A stretch of 33,274 nucleotides of DNA from Akkermansiaceae bacterium (GTDB lineage: Bacteria > Verrucomicrobiota > Verrucomicrobiia > Verrucomicrobiales > Akkermansiaceae), in assembly GCA_025362955.1 (NCBI GenBank), contig JANYFB010000187.1, forward strand, positions 1-33,274, written 5' to 3'. A program made the translations under genes and the position numbers. The notes under the pieces were generated by a model. It was not told the origin of the DNA and did no database searches. It worked only from the letters and a program-made list of their open reading frames with translations. Below, in pieces: positions 25,080 to 33,250 of this stretch (position 1 is its first letter; the number at the start of each line of letters is the position of its first letter).

Positions 25080-25595
25080 ATGACTTGGAACGACACATTT
25101 CTCGCCCTGTTTGACCGTTGTCTGGCCCGCTATGAATCAGGCGATGTGGATTTCGGAAACTATTATAATCCCGAGGATCTCGGATTCCTCGCCCGGATCG
25201 GCTACCAACCGCGTGAATTTTTCGACTTCGTCGAGGATTTCGGCGGTGGCGGCGTCCCGTCCATCTCGACCGCCCTACTCATCGCTGCCGTCCGCCGCGA
25301 TTATTTCCACACTGTTCAAAAGGGTATTCCGAGCGCCAAGGTGCTCACTGGAGAGGACGTCCCGACCTTCGGCGAGGAGTTGGAAGGCATGGCCTATTTG
25401 CCGCGCCTGCTTGCAAAGGGCCGGGCGAAACTGCGCGGAGAACTCGATCCCGACCTGATGTTCGGCTGCGGTGGTGACCGGAACTATCTGAAAAATCACG
25501 GAGATATTCACCCTGCGGATTTCCTCCGCCACCTGTGGGCATCGGGAAACGATGATCAAAAAATCACCACTTGGATCAAGGAGCAGCAGGACTGA
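25080..25595 (+). CDS. DUF5069 domain protein
   Basis: The product has 171 residues from the ATG at 25080; a longer frame from 25029 would overlap the aldo/keto reductase end. The C-terminal half matches DUF5069 as I know it: YLPRLLAKGRAKLRGELDPD, then MFGCGGDRNYL and DFLRHLWASGNDDQKITTWI. The N-terminal half (FLALFDRCLARYESGDVDFGNYYN) is less familiar. No signal peptide or membrane segment is seen, and the function is unknown. It lies between the aldo/keto reductase and efp on the same strand with short gaps (20 and 60 bases). Confidence 0.7.
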   Translation: MTWNDTFLALFDRCLARYESGDVDFGNYYNPEDLGFLARIGYQPREFFDFVEDFGGGGVPSISTALLIAAVRRDYFHTVQKGIPSAKVLTGEDVPTFGEELEGMAYLPRLLAKGRAKLRGELDPDLMFGCGGDRNYLKNHGDIHPADFLRHLWASGNDDQKITTWIKEQQD

Positions 25596-25655
25596 CTGAG
25601 GAAAACTCCGTGCTTGCCACCTCGCACGGCCCGGCCTATCCCCCACTCACAAATC

Positions 25656-26222
25656 ATGGCTAACACCCCTATCATCAACCTCCGCAAAGGACATGCCGTC
25701 CGCCATAACAACGAAGTCTGCCTCGTGATCGATCACGAGCTCAAGACACCCCCTCGGATGGCTTCTTATGTGCAAATGTCGATCCGCAGTGTCGCCACCA
25801 AAAAAGTCTTCAACCTGCGGATGACCTCCAACGATAGCGTCGAAGGCGTCGTCCTCGAGCGGACTCCTCACGAATATTCCTACAAGGACAGCAGTGGCTA
25901 CCATTTCCTGGATCCGAACACCTATGAAGACGCGGTTGTCTATGAGGATCTGATCGAAGGCGTGAAAAATTACCTCATCGAAGGCCAAATCTATAACCTG
26001 ATGGTCGCCGACGGCATCGTGGTGGCGGTCGATCTCCCGCTTTCAATGATCATGACCGTCGCCGAGTCCTCGGAAGGCGTCAAAGGCGACTCTGCTAACA
26101 ATGTGTATAAGCCCGCCGTGATGGAAACCGGCCTCATCGTCCAAGTCCCGCTGTTCATCAACGTGGGAGAAAGGATCAATGTGAAAACTGAGGATAATTC
26201 CTACACCGGACGCGCGAACTGA
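25656..26222 (+). CDS. efp: elongation factor P
   Basis: The product has 188 residues, the standard three-domain length. EF-P enters the ribosome to help form peptide bonds at consecutive prolines. Seen are the N-terminal KOW-like domain, VFNLRMTSNDSVEGVVLERT, and the C-terminal signature with GVKGDSANNVYKPAVMETGLIVQVPLFINVGE (key parts: GVKGDSA and VPLFINVGE). At the loop tip, where E. coli has the modified Lys34 in KPGKG, this protein reads KTPPRM with Arg34. It thus cannot carry beta-lysyl-lysine and either works unmodified or is modified on Arg. The ATG at 25656 fits the family start; no Shine-Dalgarno sequence is seen. A terminator follows. Confidence 0.95.
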   Translation: MANTPIINLRKGHAVRHNNEVCLVIDHELKTPPRMASYVQMSIRSVATKKVFNLRMTSNDSVEGVVLERTPHEYSYKDSSGYHFLDPNTYEDAVVYEDLIEGVKNYLIEGQIYNLMVADGIVVAVDLPLSMIMTVAESSEGVKGDSANNVYKPAVMETGLIVQVPLFINVGERINVKTEDNSYTGRAN

Positions 26223-26251
26223 AGCATCGATTCCAATCTTAAATTGCCAAT

Positions 26252-26282
26252 CGGGCGGTCTTTCGAGATCGCCCGTTTTTTA
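26252..26282 (+). terminator. Rho-independent terminator after efp
   Basis: CGGGCGGTC (26252-26260) pairs with GATCGCCCG (26267-26275), with a six-base loop and one G-T pair, followed by a run of T. It lies 30 bases after the efp stop. Confidence 0.9.
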
Positions 26283-26309
26283 TGATCCTCGCAACCATAA
26301 GGAAAAATC

Positions 26310-26331
26310 CAAATTTAATTAATAAAATTTG
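26310..26331. repeat. A/T-rich inverted repeat upstream of LysM gene
   Basis: CAAATTT and AAATTTG flank an eight-base A/T loop within a strongly A/T-rich stretch about 50-70 bases before the LysM gene. It could be a regulator site or an UP-like promoter element; no convincing -10/-35 pair was found. Confidence 0.35.
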
Positions 26332-26377
26332 AATTTATCTTGATCTTAAGCGAATTTTTTGAAAAAACAAACCCAAC

Positions 26378-27268
26378 ATGAAACCGACACTGTTGCTTGC
26401 CACACTTTCCATGGTTCTCGCGTCCCCTGTTGCATTTGCAAAATCGGAACTGGAAACGCTCCGTTCACGGTGCTCCGAGCAAGAGAGGCAAATCCGCCAG
26501 TTAGAGGATGAAAACTCGAAGTTGCGCTCAGGCAGTCACGAAGCGCACACGGCACCTACAAAAACCGAATCAATTTCCCAAGCACCTGCCAAACCTGTCA
26601 AAGACGAAAAACCCTATGTGACGGCTGCAACTACCTCGACTTATGTGATCAAAGCGGGAGATACCATTGAAAAAATTGCCCGCCAAGTCGGCACCAAACC
26701 TGAAACCCTTGCCAAGTCGAACGGGATCACAGTCAGCTCCATTATCCATCCCGGCCAAAAACTCAAAGTTCCGAATGCGACATCCACCAAGTCCCCGATG
26801 GTTTCGACAGTTGCCTCGAAAAAACCGGAGAAATCGGCCAAGTCGGAGGCGAGTGAAAGTGTTTCAACTATTTCAAAAAACAACCCACTCGGCTCGTCCA
26901 CCACGATGATCACCGCAACTGCCTCCCGCCCGAAGGCATCCGTCACTGCGGAAAAGGCTCCGGCTCCTGTCGCGAAATCCACCGAAACCCGTCAGAGCAC
27001 ACCCGCCTCGGCAATTTCCTCCAGCTCTCTTGAAAATGAAGTCAGTTCCAAAGCAGCCACCCAGCCTGTGACGGAAAATGATACCCCTTCCCCCAAACCC
27101 GAAATGAAGACCAGGTCCGTCACGATCGACGGCGAGATGACGTACGGCGACTTCGCTATCAAACATGGTACCGACGCTGAGCGACTCAATGCCCTCAACG
27201 GCCTGGATCTGACGAAAGCAACCGTCTTGGCCAAAGGCTCGGAACTATACGTACCCGCCCAGCCATAA
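26378..27268 (+). CDS. exported LysM-domain protein
   Basis: The product has 296 residues. A signal peptide (MKPTLLLATLSMVLASPVAFA) is followed by a short coiled coil (LETLRSRCSEQERQIRQLED), then a clear LysM domain at about 88-132 (TYVIKAGDTIEKIARQVGT ... IIHPGQKLKVP). A long Ser/Thr/Ala/Lys linker follows, and a diverged LysM-like repeat ends the protein (MTYGDFAIKHGTDAERLNAL ... LAKGSELYVP). It probably binds peptidoglycan in the periplasm. It has no catalytic domain, so it may be a wall-anchoring or scaffold protein. It stands alone between two terminators and is convergent with the L,D-transpeptidase gene. Confidence 0.87.
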   Translation: MKPTLLLATLSMVLASPVAFAKSELETLRSRCSEQERQIRQLEDENSKLRSGSHEAHTAPTKTESISQAPAKPVKDEKPYVTAATTSTYVIKAGDTIEKIARQVGTKPETLAKSNGITVSSIIHPGQKLKVPNATSTKSPMVSTVASKKPEKSAKSEASESVSTISKNNPLGSSTTMITATASRPKASVTAEKAPAPVAKSTETRQSTPASAISSSSLENEVSSKAATQPVTENDTPSPKPEMKTRSVTIDGEMTYGDFAIKHGTDAERLNALNGLDLTKATVLAKGSELYVPAQP

Positions 27269-27308
27269 GCGAAACGAGCCTGCCGGACCAATCCCCCTTA
27301 AGACGAAG

Positions 27309-27343
27309 AAAACCCGCCCGGACCATTGCCCCGGGCGGGTTTT
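27309..27343. terminator. bidirectional terminator between LysM and YkuD genes
   Basis: AAAACCCGCCCGG (27309-27321) and CCGGGCGGGTTTT (27331-27343) form a perfect 13-base stem with a nine-base loop. T-runs on each strand let it serve both convergent genes. Confidence 0.92.
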
Positions 27344-27356
27344 ACTTTTCCACGGT

Positions 27357-28052
27357 TTAACGGTAGGACACCGGCATCCCATTTCGATAGGTTACCGAGT
27401 CCACGCTGCCATCCGCCGAAGTGTTGGCAGGGGTCCAGTTTTTCTCAGGCGGCTTGATATCCATCTCAGTCTTACCGCGGTGGCTCGGCGCGTTGGTAAT
27501 GGTGACTGGAGTACCCACATCCACAGCTTGGAAAAGGCTAGGCACAAATTCTTTAGGCATCCGGATGCACCCGTGGGATGCAGGTTTTCCCGGCTCCGGG
27601 ATCAATCCTCCATGCATTCCGACCCCGTATGAAGTCAGCCGCATCCAACAAGGCATCGGCGCGGGGACATAAACCATCCCTGCCGGGACACGGTCACTGG
27701 ACTTCGCGTCGCCGTCGGTCACATTCCCTGCCCCGTCTTCAAACCAGCCGTAAATATTCGAGTGCTTATCCTCTATTTTTTCCATAACCTGATAGCTGCC
27801 AGGTCTCGTATCGTGCCCTTCTTTACCCGTAGCGACAAAACACCAGCCAATGTCGCGTTCACCTCTTTTGAATTCCGCAATCTGGTCGGTTAGACTTATC
27901 CTAACGGAAATTTTCCCATCGCCTTGATCGTCGTGCCATTGATACAAGGCGCGTTCCGATTTTCTCTGAGTCTGAGACGTCAGGCTAGTTCCACAGGAGG
28001 AAGCAAGCAGCGCGAGAGCAAAAGTCGATAGGGCGATGACAGAATTGGACAT
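27357..28052 (-). CDS. L,D-transpeptidase (YkuD) lipoprotein
   Basis: The product has 231 residues from the ATG at 28052. MSNSVIALSTFALALLASSC is a lipoprotein signal with Cys20. The YkuD domain spans about 47-195: ISVRISLTDQIAEFKRGERD, then GKEGHDTRPGSYQV, GMHGG with the first His at 147, and ASHGCIRMPKE with His160 and the nucleophile Cys162. These enzymes form 3-3 cross-links in peptidoglycan or attach proteins to it, in the periplasm. All catalytic residues are present, unlike the related protein at 10021-11595. A start at 28085 would hide the signal. It is divergent from the M50 protease gene. Confidence 0.9.
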   Translation of the reverse strand: MSNSVIALSTFALALLASSCGTSLTSQTQRKSERALYQWHDDQGDGKISVRISLTDQIAEFKRGERDIGWCFVATGKEGHDTRPGSYQVMEKIEDKHSNIYGWFEDGAGNVTDGDAKSSDRVPAGMVYVPAPMPCWMRLTSYGVGMHGGLIPEPGKPASHGCIRMPKEFVPSLFQAVDVGTPVTITNAPSHRGKTEMDIKPPEKNWTPANTSADGSVDSVTYRNGMPVSYR

Positions 28053-28216
28053 GGAAATAGCGAGTGGGAGAGGAAGCGGGGTCACGACATTTTTGTGGCA
28101 CCGAGCAAGCGCATAGAAGGAAAACCTTTACGGGTCAAGGCTTCCCGAAGGGCCTCTCGATCTTGCGTGCTCACCGGCCTTGCACCGAATGTCTTCTTGG
28201 CTTACCGAAACGCCGC

Positions 28217-28936
28217 ATGATTCGATTTTCGATCTTTGGAATCCCCGTTGAAATCCAGCCGTTTTTCTGGGTGGTTGCCGCTCTGATGGGCGGCGCGCTA
28301 ACAGCGGATACTAGGGAAGCGATGTTCGCAATGACGCTGTTTATCCTAGCCGCATTCATCTCCATCCTCATCCACGAGTTGGGCCATGCCCTCACCGGAC
28401 GCAAGCTGGGCGGAGGGCATGCGAAGATTCTCCTGACTCCCTTTGGAGGGCTGGCATTTAACCAAGGTGGGAGATTCGACCGTCGCCAACGATTTTTAAT
28501 GATCGCCGCCGGCCCGGGGGCGGGATTCCTTTTCTTGATCGTGATTCTCGCGATGCTCTCGTTCGCTTACGGAGTTTCAGACGTGCTTGCCTTCAGTGCG
28601 CGAGTTCTCTTCGGTTTGCGATTACCATTCCACTCCATTGGGCTTGTCAGCTTTCTGCAAGAAAAGCCCTATATGCATCTACTTTTGGATCATCTGCTCT
28701 GGATTAACTTCTGGTGGGGCGTTGTTAATTTACTTCCGGTCAAGCCTCTGGATGGAGGACAAATCGCCGAGCTTTTTGTTCGACCGCAGCGGAGGGTTTT
28801 CCTGATCGGCATGATTGCGGCGGCATTCATGGCGGTGCTCGGATTACTTTGGCTCGGTTCCACTTACACGGCCGTTCTTTTCGGCTTTCTTGCATGGAGA
28901 AATTACCGGGACATGCAGGAAGTCCGCTGGCAGTGA
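28217..28936 (+). CDS. M50 (site-2) family membrane metalloprotease
   Basis: The product has 239 residues from the ATG at 28217; the frame is open further up, but upstream residues look non-coding. The zinc motif HELGH is at 53-57 inside a membrane helix (FISILIHELGHAL). The third ligand lies in NLLPVKPLDGGQ (Asp179), a variant of the NPDG motif. Five or six hydrophobic segments are visible. M50 proteases cut membrane proteins within the bilayer, often to release anti-sigma factors. No PDZ domain is present, as in the short SpoIVFB/rhomboid-like minimal members. No substrate is evident nearby. Confidence 0.88.
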   Translation: MIRFSIFGIPVEIQPFFWVVAALMGGALTADTREAMFAMTLFILAAFISILIHELGHALTGRKLGGGHAKILLTPFGGLAFNQGGRFDRRQRFLMIAAGPGAGFLFLIVILAMLSFAYGVSDVLAFSARVLFGLRLPFHSIGLVSFLQEKPYMHLLLDHLLWINFWWGVVNLLPVKPLDGGQIAELFVRPQRRVFLIGMIAAAFMAVLGLLWLGSTYTAVLFGFLAWRNYRDMQEVRWQ

Positions 28937-28956
28937 TGCGTCCGTGAGGTTGCGGC

Positions 28957-29712
28957 CTACCAGAAAATCATCCGCAGCCCCGCCAGCGTCGCGAAAATCA
29001 CCACCATCCACTCAAACGCCGCCTGCGGCACATGACGCAGCAACCATTTCCCGGCAAGGATTCCCACCGCGACGGCCGGCAGCAACCGCAGATTGTCTAA
29101 CAAACTATCAGGAGTGATCAATGCCAGGCGGGCATTCAACGGAACTTTGATGAGATTGATCAGCAGAAAAAACCGCGCGCCGATGCCGATGAGTTCCATT
29201 TTGGGAATTTTCCTCCCCATCAGATAGAGCTGAATGACCGGCCCCGCCGCATTTGCCAGCATCGTCGAGAAACCTCCCAAAATCCCCGCACCTAGGCCGA
29301 ATCCGCGAGATTGTGCCAAGCGGTCGAATCCCGCAGGTCGCCAACGCCGGAACGCTTGCAGCGCCACCATCAACAGCACGCAAGCCCCGATCATTTTTCG
29401 CGCCGTGCCATCGGAAATTTCACCTAACACCCACCAGCCCAGCCCAATACCTAACAACGCGGGAGCTAACAATTTCCATACAGGACTCCATGACCCGTGC
29501 TTGATAAATGCCGGATACGCCATTAAATCCGCCGCAATCAACAAGGGCAGCGCCAGTCCCACCGATGCCTTCGACCCGTAGATGTGCGCCAAAATGACCA
29601 CCGATACCATCGACAACCCACTGAAGCCCGATTTCGATAGACCGATGCACAACGCCGCCACCAGAGCCAATGCATAAACCGACGGATCCGATAACATTTC
29701 CCGGCCAACCAT
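28957..29712 (-). CDS. TauE/SafE family membrane transporter
   Basis: The product has 251 residues with about seven to eight hydrophobic helices. The family pattern is IGLSKSGFSGLSMVSVVILAHIYG near the N-terminus and a repeated form, GILGGFSTMLANAAGPVIQLYLM, in the middle. TauE/SafE proteins export sulfite or small sulfonates in some bacteria; the substrate here is unknown. It is convergent with the M50 gene (20-base gap) and divergent from the ABC exporter. An ATG at 29697 is an alternative start. Confidence 0.88.
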   Translation of the reverse strand: MVGREMLSDPSVYALALVAALCIGLSKSGFSGLSMVSVVILAHIYGSKASVGLALPLLIAADLMAYPAFIKHGSWSPVWKLLAPALLGIGLGWWVLGEISDGTARKMIGACVLLMVALQAFRRWRPAGFDRLAQSRGFGLGAGILGGFSTMLANAAGPVIQLYLMGRKIPKMELIGIGARFFLLINLIKVPLNARLALITPDSLLDNLRLLPAVAVGILAGKWLLRHVPQAAFEWMVVIFATLAGLRMIFW

Positions 29713-29798
29713 CGGTCACTCGCTCTCAGCGGCAAGCATAAATCGCAACTCGGATTCTTCCCCTTTGCAATCCCACTCTGCGCTGCCCAAGATACCGC

Positions 29799-31535
29799 AT
29801 GTCCACGCTCGTGCGGATTCTCCGCCACACCTTCCGCTTCCCTTTGCAAAGCTCGCTCTCTTTGCTGATGGCGGTTGCCTGCACCGTGCTGGTGCTTGTT
29901 CTGCCCGGCATCACGATGCAGTTCATCGATGTGGTCATCGCGAAAAAACGCCCGGATCTCATTTTCCCTACCGCCGCCATCGGCATCGGCGCGATCCTCG
30001 TAAGACAAGCGCTTTTCACCCTCCGTACCTATTTTAACAATTCGCTGGAGCTCAAACTCACCCACCTTATCCGCGTTGAACTTTACGACAAGCTCCAACG
30101 CCTGCCGGTGAAATGGTTCGATTCTAACTCCTCAGGGGAAATCATGTCCCGCGTGGCCGATGACGTGCCCGCCACTAACCGCGTGATCATTGAGGGCGTG
30201 GACCAGGCCATCGCTGCCCTATTGCAATTTATCATCGTCCTCGGTTACATGTTTTGGCACTCGTGGCAGCTTACGCTCGTCACGCTCATTCCCCTGCCCT
30301 TCATCGCGGTTCTAACGACTTGGTGGAGCCGCCGCTCCGAGCCGATGTGGCGGGAATCCTCGGAGGCCACCTCCGCTCTCAATGCCATTCTGCACGACAA
30401 TCTATCAGGCATCCGTCAGATCAAGGCTTACACCGTGGAACCGCAGGCACTGGAATCCTTCGACAAGGCATCGCGCAAGGTCGGAGAAAAACACATGACC
30501 GTCATGCGTGGACAATCGCTCGTGTGGCCCGGCGTTTCCTTCATCGCAGAATCTGGGATCATCCTGATGGTTGCGTTCGGGGCCTGGTTCGCGCTGCAAG
30601 GGAAAATTCAGCCCGGCGTGGTCGTTTCCTTCCTCGTCGCTTGGGGTTTCCTCTTCGATCCCATCTCGCGCATCAACACCCTTTCACAGACATTTACCAG
30701 AGGGGCTGTCTCGGCCAAGCGGGTTTTCAAAATCATCGACACGCCCGATGAACCGAATCTAACCGATGGCGAACGCCCCACGCAGATGAGAGGCCATGTG
30801 CGCTTTGAAAACGTCTGCTTTTCCTACTCCGACGAAGCCCCGACCATCGACGGCCTCTCGCTCGAAGCGAAGCCCGGAGAAACCATCGCCCTCGTCGGTG
30901 CCACCGGCGCCGGCAAATCCACGGTCCTCAATCTTCTCACCCGTTTCTATGAGCCTACGTCGGGCCGCATTCTCGTTGACGGCGTGCCGTTAGACGGGCT
31001 TTCCAAAGAATGGTTGCGCGACCAACTTGGCTACGTCACTCAGGAAAGCTTCCTCTTCAATACCACGCTCCGCGAAAATCTTCTATTCGCCAAGCATGAC
31101 GCCACCGACGAGGAAATCTGGGCCGCTTTGGAAGCCGCAAACGCCGCCTATTTCATCCGTGCAAGCCCCGACGGCCTCGGCACCATCGCTGGCGAGCGCG
31201 GCAGCCGCTTCTCTGGTGGGGAAAAGCAACGTCTCTCCATCGCGCGCGCCCTGCTGAAAAATCCCCCGCTCCTGCTGCTGGATGAAGCAACCTCCGCGCT
31301 CGACAACCGCACGGAACGCCTCGTTCAGGAAGCACTTGAAAACCTTCGTTCGGATCGGACCTGCTTTGTCATTGCCCATCGCCTATCCACCGTCCAAAAG
31401 GCCGACCGCATTTGCGTCCTTCATCACGGGAAGCTCATCGAACAAGGCACCCACGCCGAACTCCTTGCCCTCGGGGGATCCTATGCGAAACTTTGTGAAG
31501 CCACCTTCGCTAACGAACCTCGACCTGCCGCCTGA
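29799..31535 (+). CDS. ABC exporter, fused permease-ATPase (MsbA-like)
   Basis: The product has 578 residues, the usual half-transporter length. Residues 1-310 hold six membrane helices with the intracellular-loop pattern RVADDVPATNRVI. The ATPase domain has Walker A GATGAGKST near 366-374, Q-loop YVTQES, signature FSGGEKQRLSIARAL near 470-484, Walker B LLLLDEATSALD near 488-499, and an H-loop His in IAHRLSTV near 526. It acts as a dimer in the inner membrane. Closest in layout to the MsbA lipid A flippase, but drug or lipid exporters of other groups look the same. No partner gene is seen. Confidence 0.92.
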   Translation: MSTLVRILRHTFRFPLQSSLSLLMAVACTVLVLVLPGITMQFIDVVIAKKRPDLIFPTAAIGIGAILVRQALFTLRTYFNNSLELKLTHLIRVELYDKLQRLPVKWFDSNSSGEIMSRVADDVPATNRVIIEGVDQAIAALLQFIIVLGYMFWHSWQLTLVTLIPLPFIAVLTTWWSRRSEPMWRESSEATSALNAILHDNLSGIRQIKAYTVEPQALESFDKASRKVGEKHMTVMRGQSLVWPGVSFIAESGIILMVAFGAWFALQGKIQPGVVVSFLVAWGFLFDPISRINTLSQTFTRGAVSAKRVFKIIDTPDEPNLTDGERPTQMRGHVRFENVCFSYSDEAPTIDGLSLEAKPGETIALVGATGAGKSTVLNLLTRFYEPTSGRILVDGVPLDGLSKEWLRDQLGYVTQESFLFNTTLRENLLFAKHDATDEEIWAALEAANAAYFIRASPDGLGTIAGERGSRFSGGEKQRLSIARALLKNPPLLLLDEATSALDNRTERLVQEALENLRSDRTCFVIAHRLSTVQKADRICVLHHGKLIEQGTHAELLALGGSYAKLCEATFANEPRPAA

Positions 31536-31586
31536 AATCTGCCGGACTGCATCCAGTTCGCATTTCCCTTTCCCTTATTTTTCCAC

Positions 31587-31889
31587 ATGGAAACCATCAT
31601 CAAGCTCCCGGAGACTGTCACTCCCAGCACCATCACCGAGATCCTTGCCTCACTCCGCAAGGAACACTTTGAACCCCGTCATGAAGCCAAGGCTTGGGGC
31701 GACTGGATCTACCTTGATTGCTACACCACCGTCATCGCCATCGAGTGCAATCGCGGTCTTAGCAGCTCCGCCACCATCGAACACGGCGAGGGCGAAGAAG
31801 AAGGTGAGCCCATCACTTCGCTCTTCCGCGCCTTCGGTCGCCTCGGCTGGCATGGCATTGACGATGATGGAGAGTTTTCGTTAGACTGA
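31587..31889 (+). CDS. small acidic protein of unknown function
   Basis: The product has 100 residues and no recognised family. It begins METIIKLPETVTPSTITEILASLRKEHFEPRHEAKAW, has a hydrophobic middle with IYLDCYTTVIAIE, an acidic run (GEGEEEGEP) and a FRAFGRLGWHGIDDDGEFSLD end. It looks like a compact alpha/beta domain. No signal or membrane segment is present. It lies 51 bases after the ABC exporter on the same strand and may share its transcript. A frame without stops with normal codon use supports a real gene. Confidence 0.65.
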   Translation: METIIKLPETVTPSTITEILASLRKEHFEPRHEAKAWGDWIYLDCYTTVIAIECNRGLSSSATIEHGEGEEEGEPITSLFRAFGRLGWHGIDDDGEFSLD

Positions 31890-31984
31890 GATGAATGTGG
31901 CGGCGATCCCGCTCTGTAAATTCTCTGTCAATCCGGCGATGCGACTTGAGTGAGGACCCTTTCCAAGGCATCTCTCTGGATGTC

Positions 31985-33250
31985 ATGAAAACCACCACGC
32001 CGCTCTTTTTCGCGCTCGCGCTCTCCGTCCACGCCAGCGCCTATCAACTGCACGAGTGGGGCACCTTCACCAGCGTTGCCGGGTCTGACGGCGTCCTGCT
32101 CTCCGGCCTTCAACGCGAAGAGGTAGAGCTTCCTGCCTACGTCCACTCGCATTTCGGGTTTGAAAATGGCCAGCAACCCCAGGAGGGGAAACTTGCAAGC
32201 GTCATGAAGGTCCAAGGCTACCCGGCATTTCCAACCCAAAATAAAGGGCTAGGGAGACGCCCTGTTAGCGGCGTCACCGTGAAAATGGAGACGCCTGTCA
32301 TCTATTTCCACTCGGACACCGCCTTCCACGCCAAGGTGAAAGTCGGCTTCGAGGGCGGCACCATCAGCCAATGGTACCCTAACCGCAGCGGCGGCGAAAC
32401 CTTGCCCGAACCACCGCCATCCACCGATCCCGTGAACAAGCCAGTCCCGGCAGAGCAATGGAAAATCGACTTCGCCAAGCCCTATCATGGCGGCATCGAG
32501 TGGGATGTGGAGGTCTTGTCCCCTGCGGAATCCCGCTCGGTCCTTACCTTCAAGCCGCGCGATACCGTCAACTGGCTCCGTGCCCGCGTCCCTGAAGCCA
32601 ACGTCGTCCGCACCGACAGCGGTGAAACGGAAAATTACCTTTTCTATCGAGGCCTCGGCAATTTCACCCCCGGACTTCTAACAACCGTCTCTGCGGATGA
32701 GACTTTGCATTTGAAAAACCAAACCGGCGGGGACATCCCCTACCTCCTCGTTTTCCAGCAGAACGGGGGCGGCGTGTCATGGAGCGCCCGTACCGCTGGC
32801 CTTAAAGCGGGCGAAGCCCTCGATCTCTCCGAGTCATCCCTAACAAAATCTGCTGATGGCTTCCCCTCACCCATCTATGAATCCATGAAATCCGGCCTTA
32901 TCGCCTGCGGATTGTTAGAGTCCGAGGCGAATGCCATGGTCCAGACATGGTGGACCAGCTACTTCGAAACCGAAGGCCTCCGCGTTTTCTGGGTGCTCCC
33001 CGCCGCGACCACCGAACGCATCCTCCCTCTCACGGTGAGTCCCGCTCCCAAAAAATCAGTTAGGGTCATTGTGGGTCGTAGTGAAGTTTTGCGCCCGCGC
33101 CAGGAAACTGAGTGGCTCGTTGCGTCCCGCCAGAAGGACGAGAACGCCTACTTGTGGAAATACACCGTCGAGAGCGACCGCTTCGGCCTCGCCATCCAAG
33201 AGCGGGTGAAAGCGATGGAAAATGGGGCGGCGATTACCGGTCAGCGCTAA
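31985..33250 (+). CDS. exported protein of unknown function
   Basis: The product has 421 residues from the ATG at 31985. A signal peptide MKTTTPLFFALALSVHASA is followed by YQLHEWGTFTSVAGSDG. The rest is mostly beta-strand-like, with METPVIYFHSD, TFKPRDTVNWLRARVPEA and ENYLFYRGLGNF segments. The HEWGTFT opening and METPV.YF segment recall uncharacterised exported proteins I associate with Planctomycetota and Verrucomicrobiota, from memory only. No enzyme motif was found. It is complete, ending at TAA 33248-33250. A longer frame from 31895 is possible but would hide the signal. Confidence 0.75.
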   Translation: MKTTTPLFFALALSVHASAYQLHEWGTFTSVAGSDGVLLSGLQREEVELPAYVHSHFGFENGQQPQEGKLASVMKVQGYPAFPTQNKGLGRRPVSGVTVKMETPVIYFHSDTAFHAKVKVGFEGGTISQWYPNRSGGETLPEPPPSTDPVNKPVPAEQWKIDFAKPYHGGIEWDVEVLSPAESRSVLTFKPRDTVNWLRARVPEANVVRTDSGETENYLFYRGLGNFTPGLLTTVSADETLHLKNQTGGDIPYLLVFQQNGGGVSWSARTAGLKAGEALDLSESSLTKSADGFPSPIYESMKSGLIACGLLESEANAMVQTWWTSYFETEGLRVFWVLPAATTERILPLTVSPAPKKSVRVIVGRSEVLRPRQETEWLVASRQKDENAYLWKYTVESDRFGLAIQERVKAMENGAAITGQR

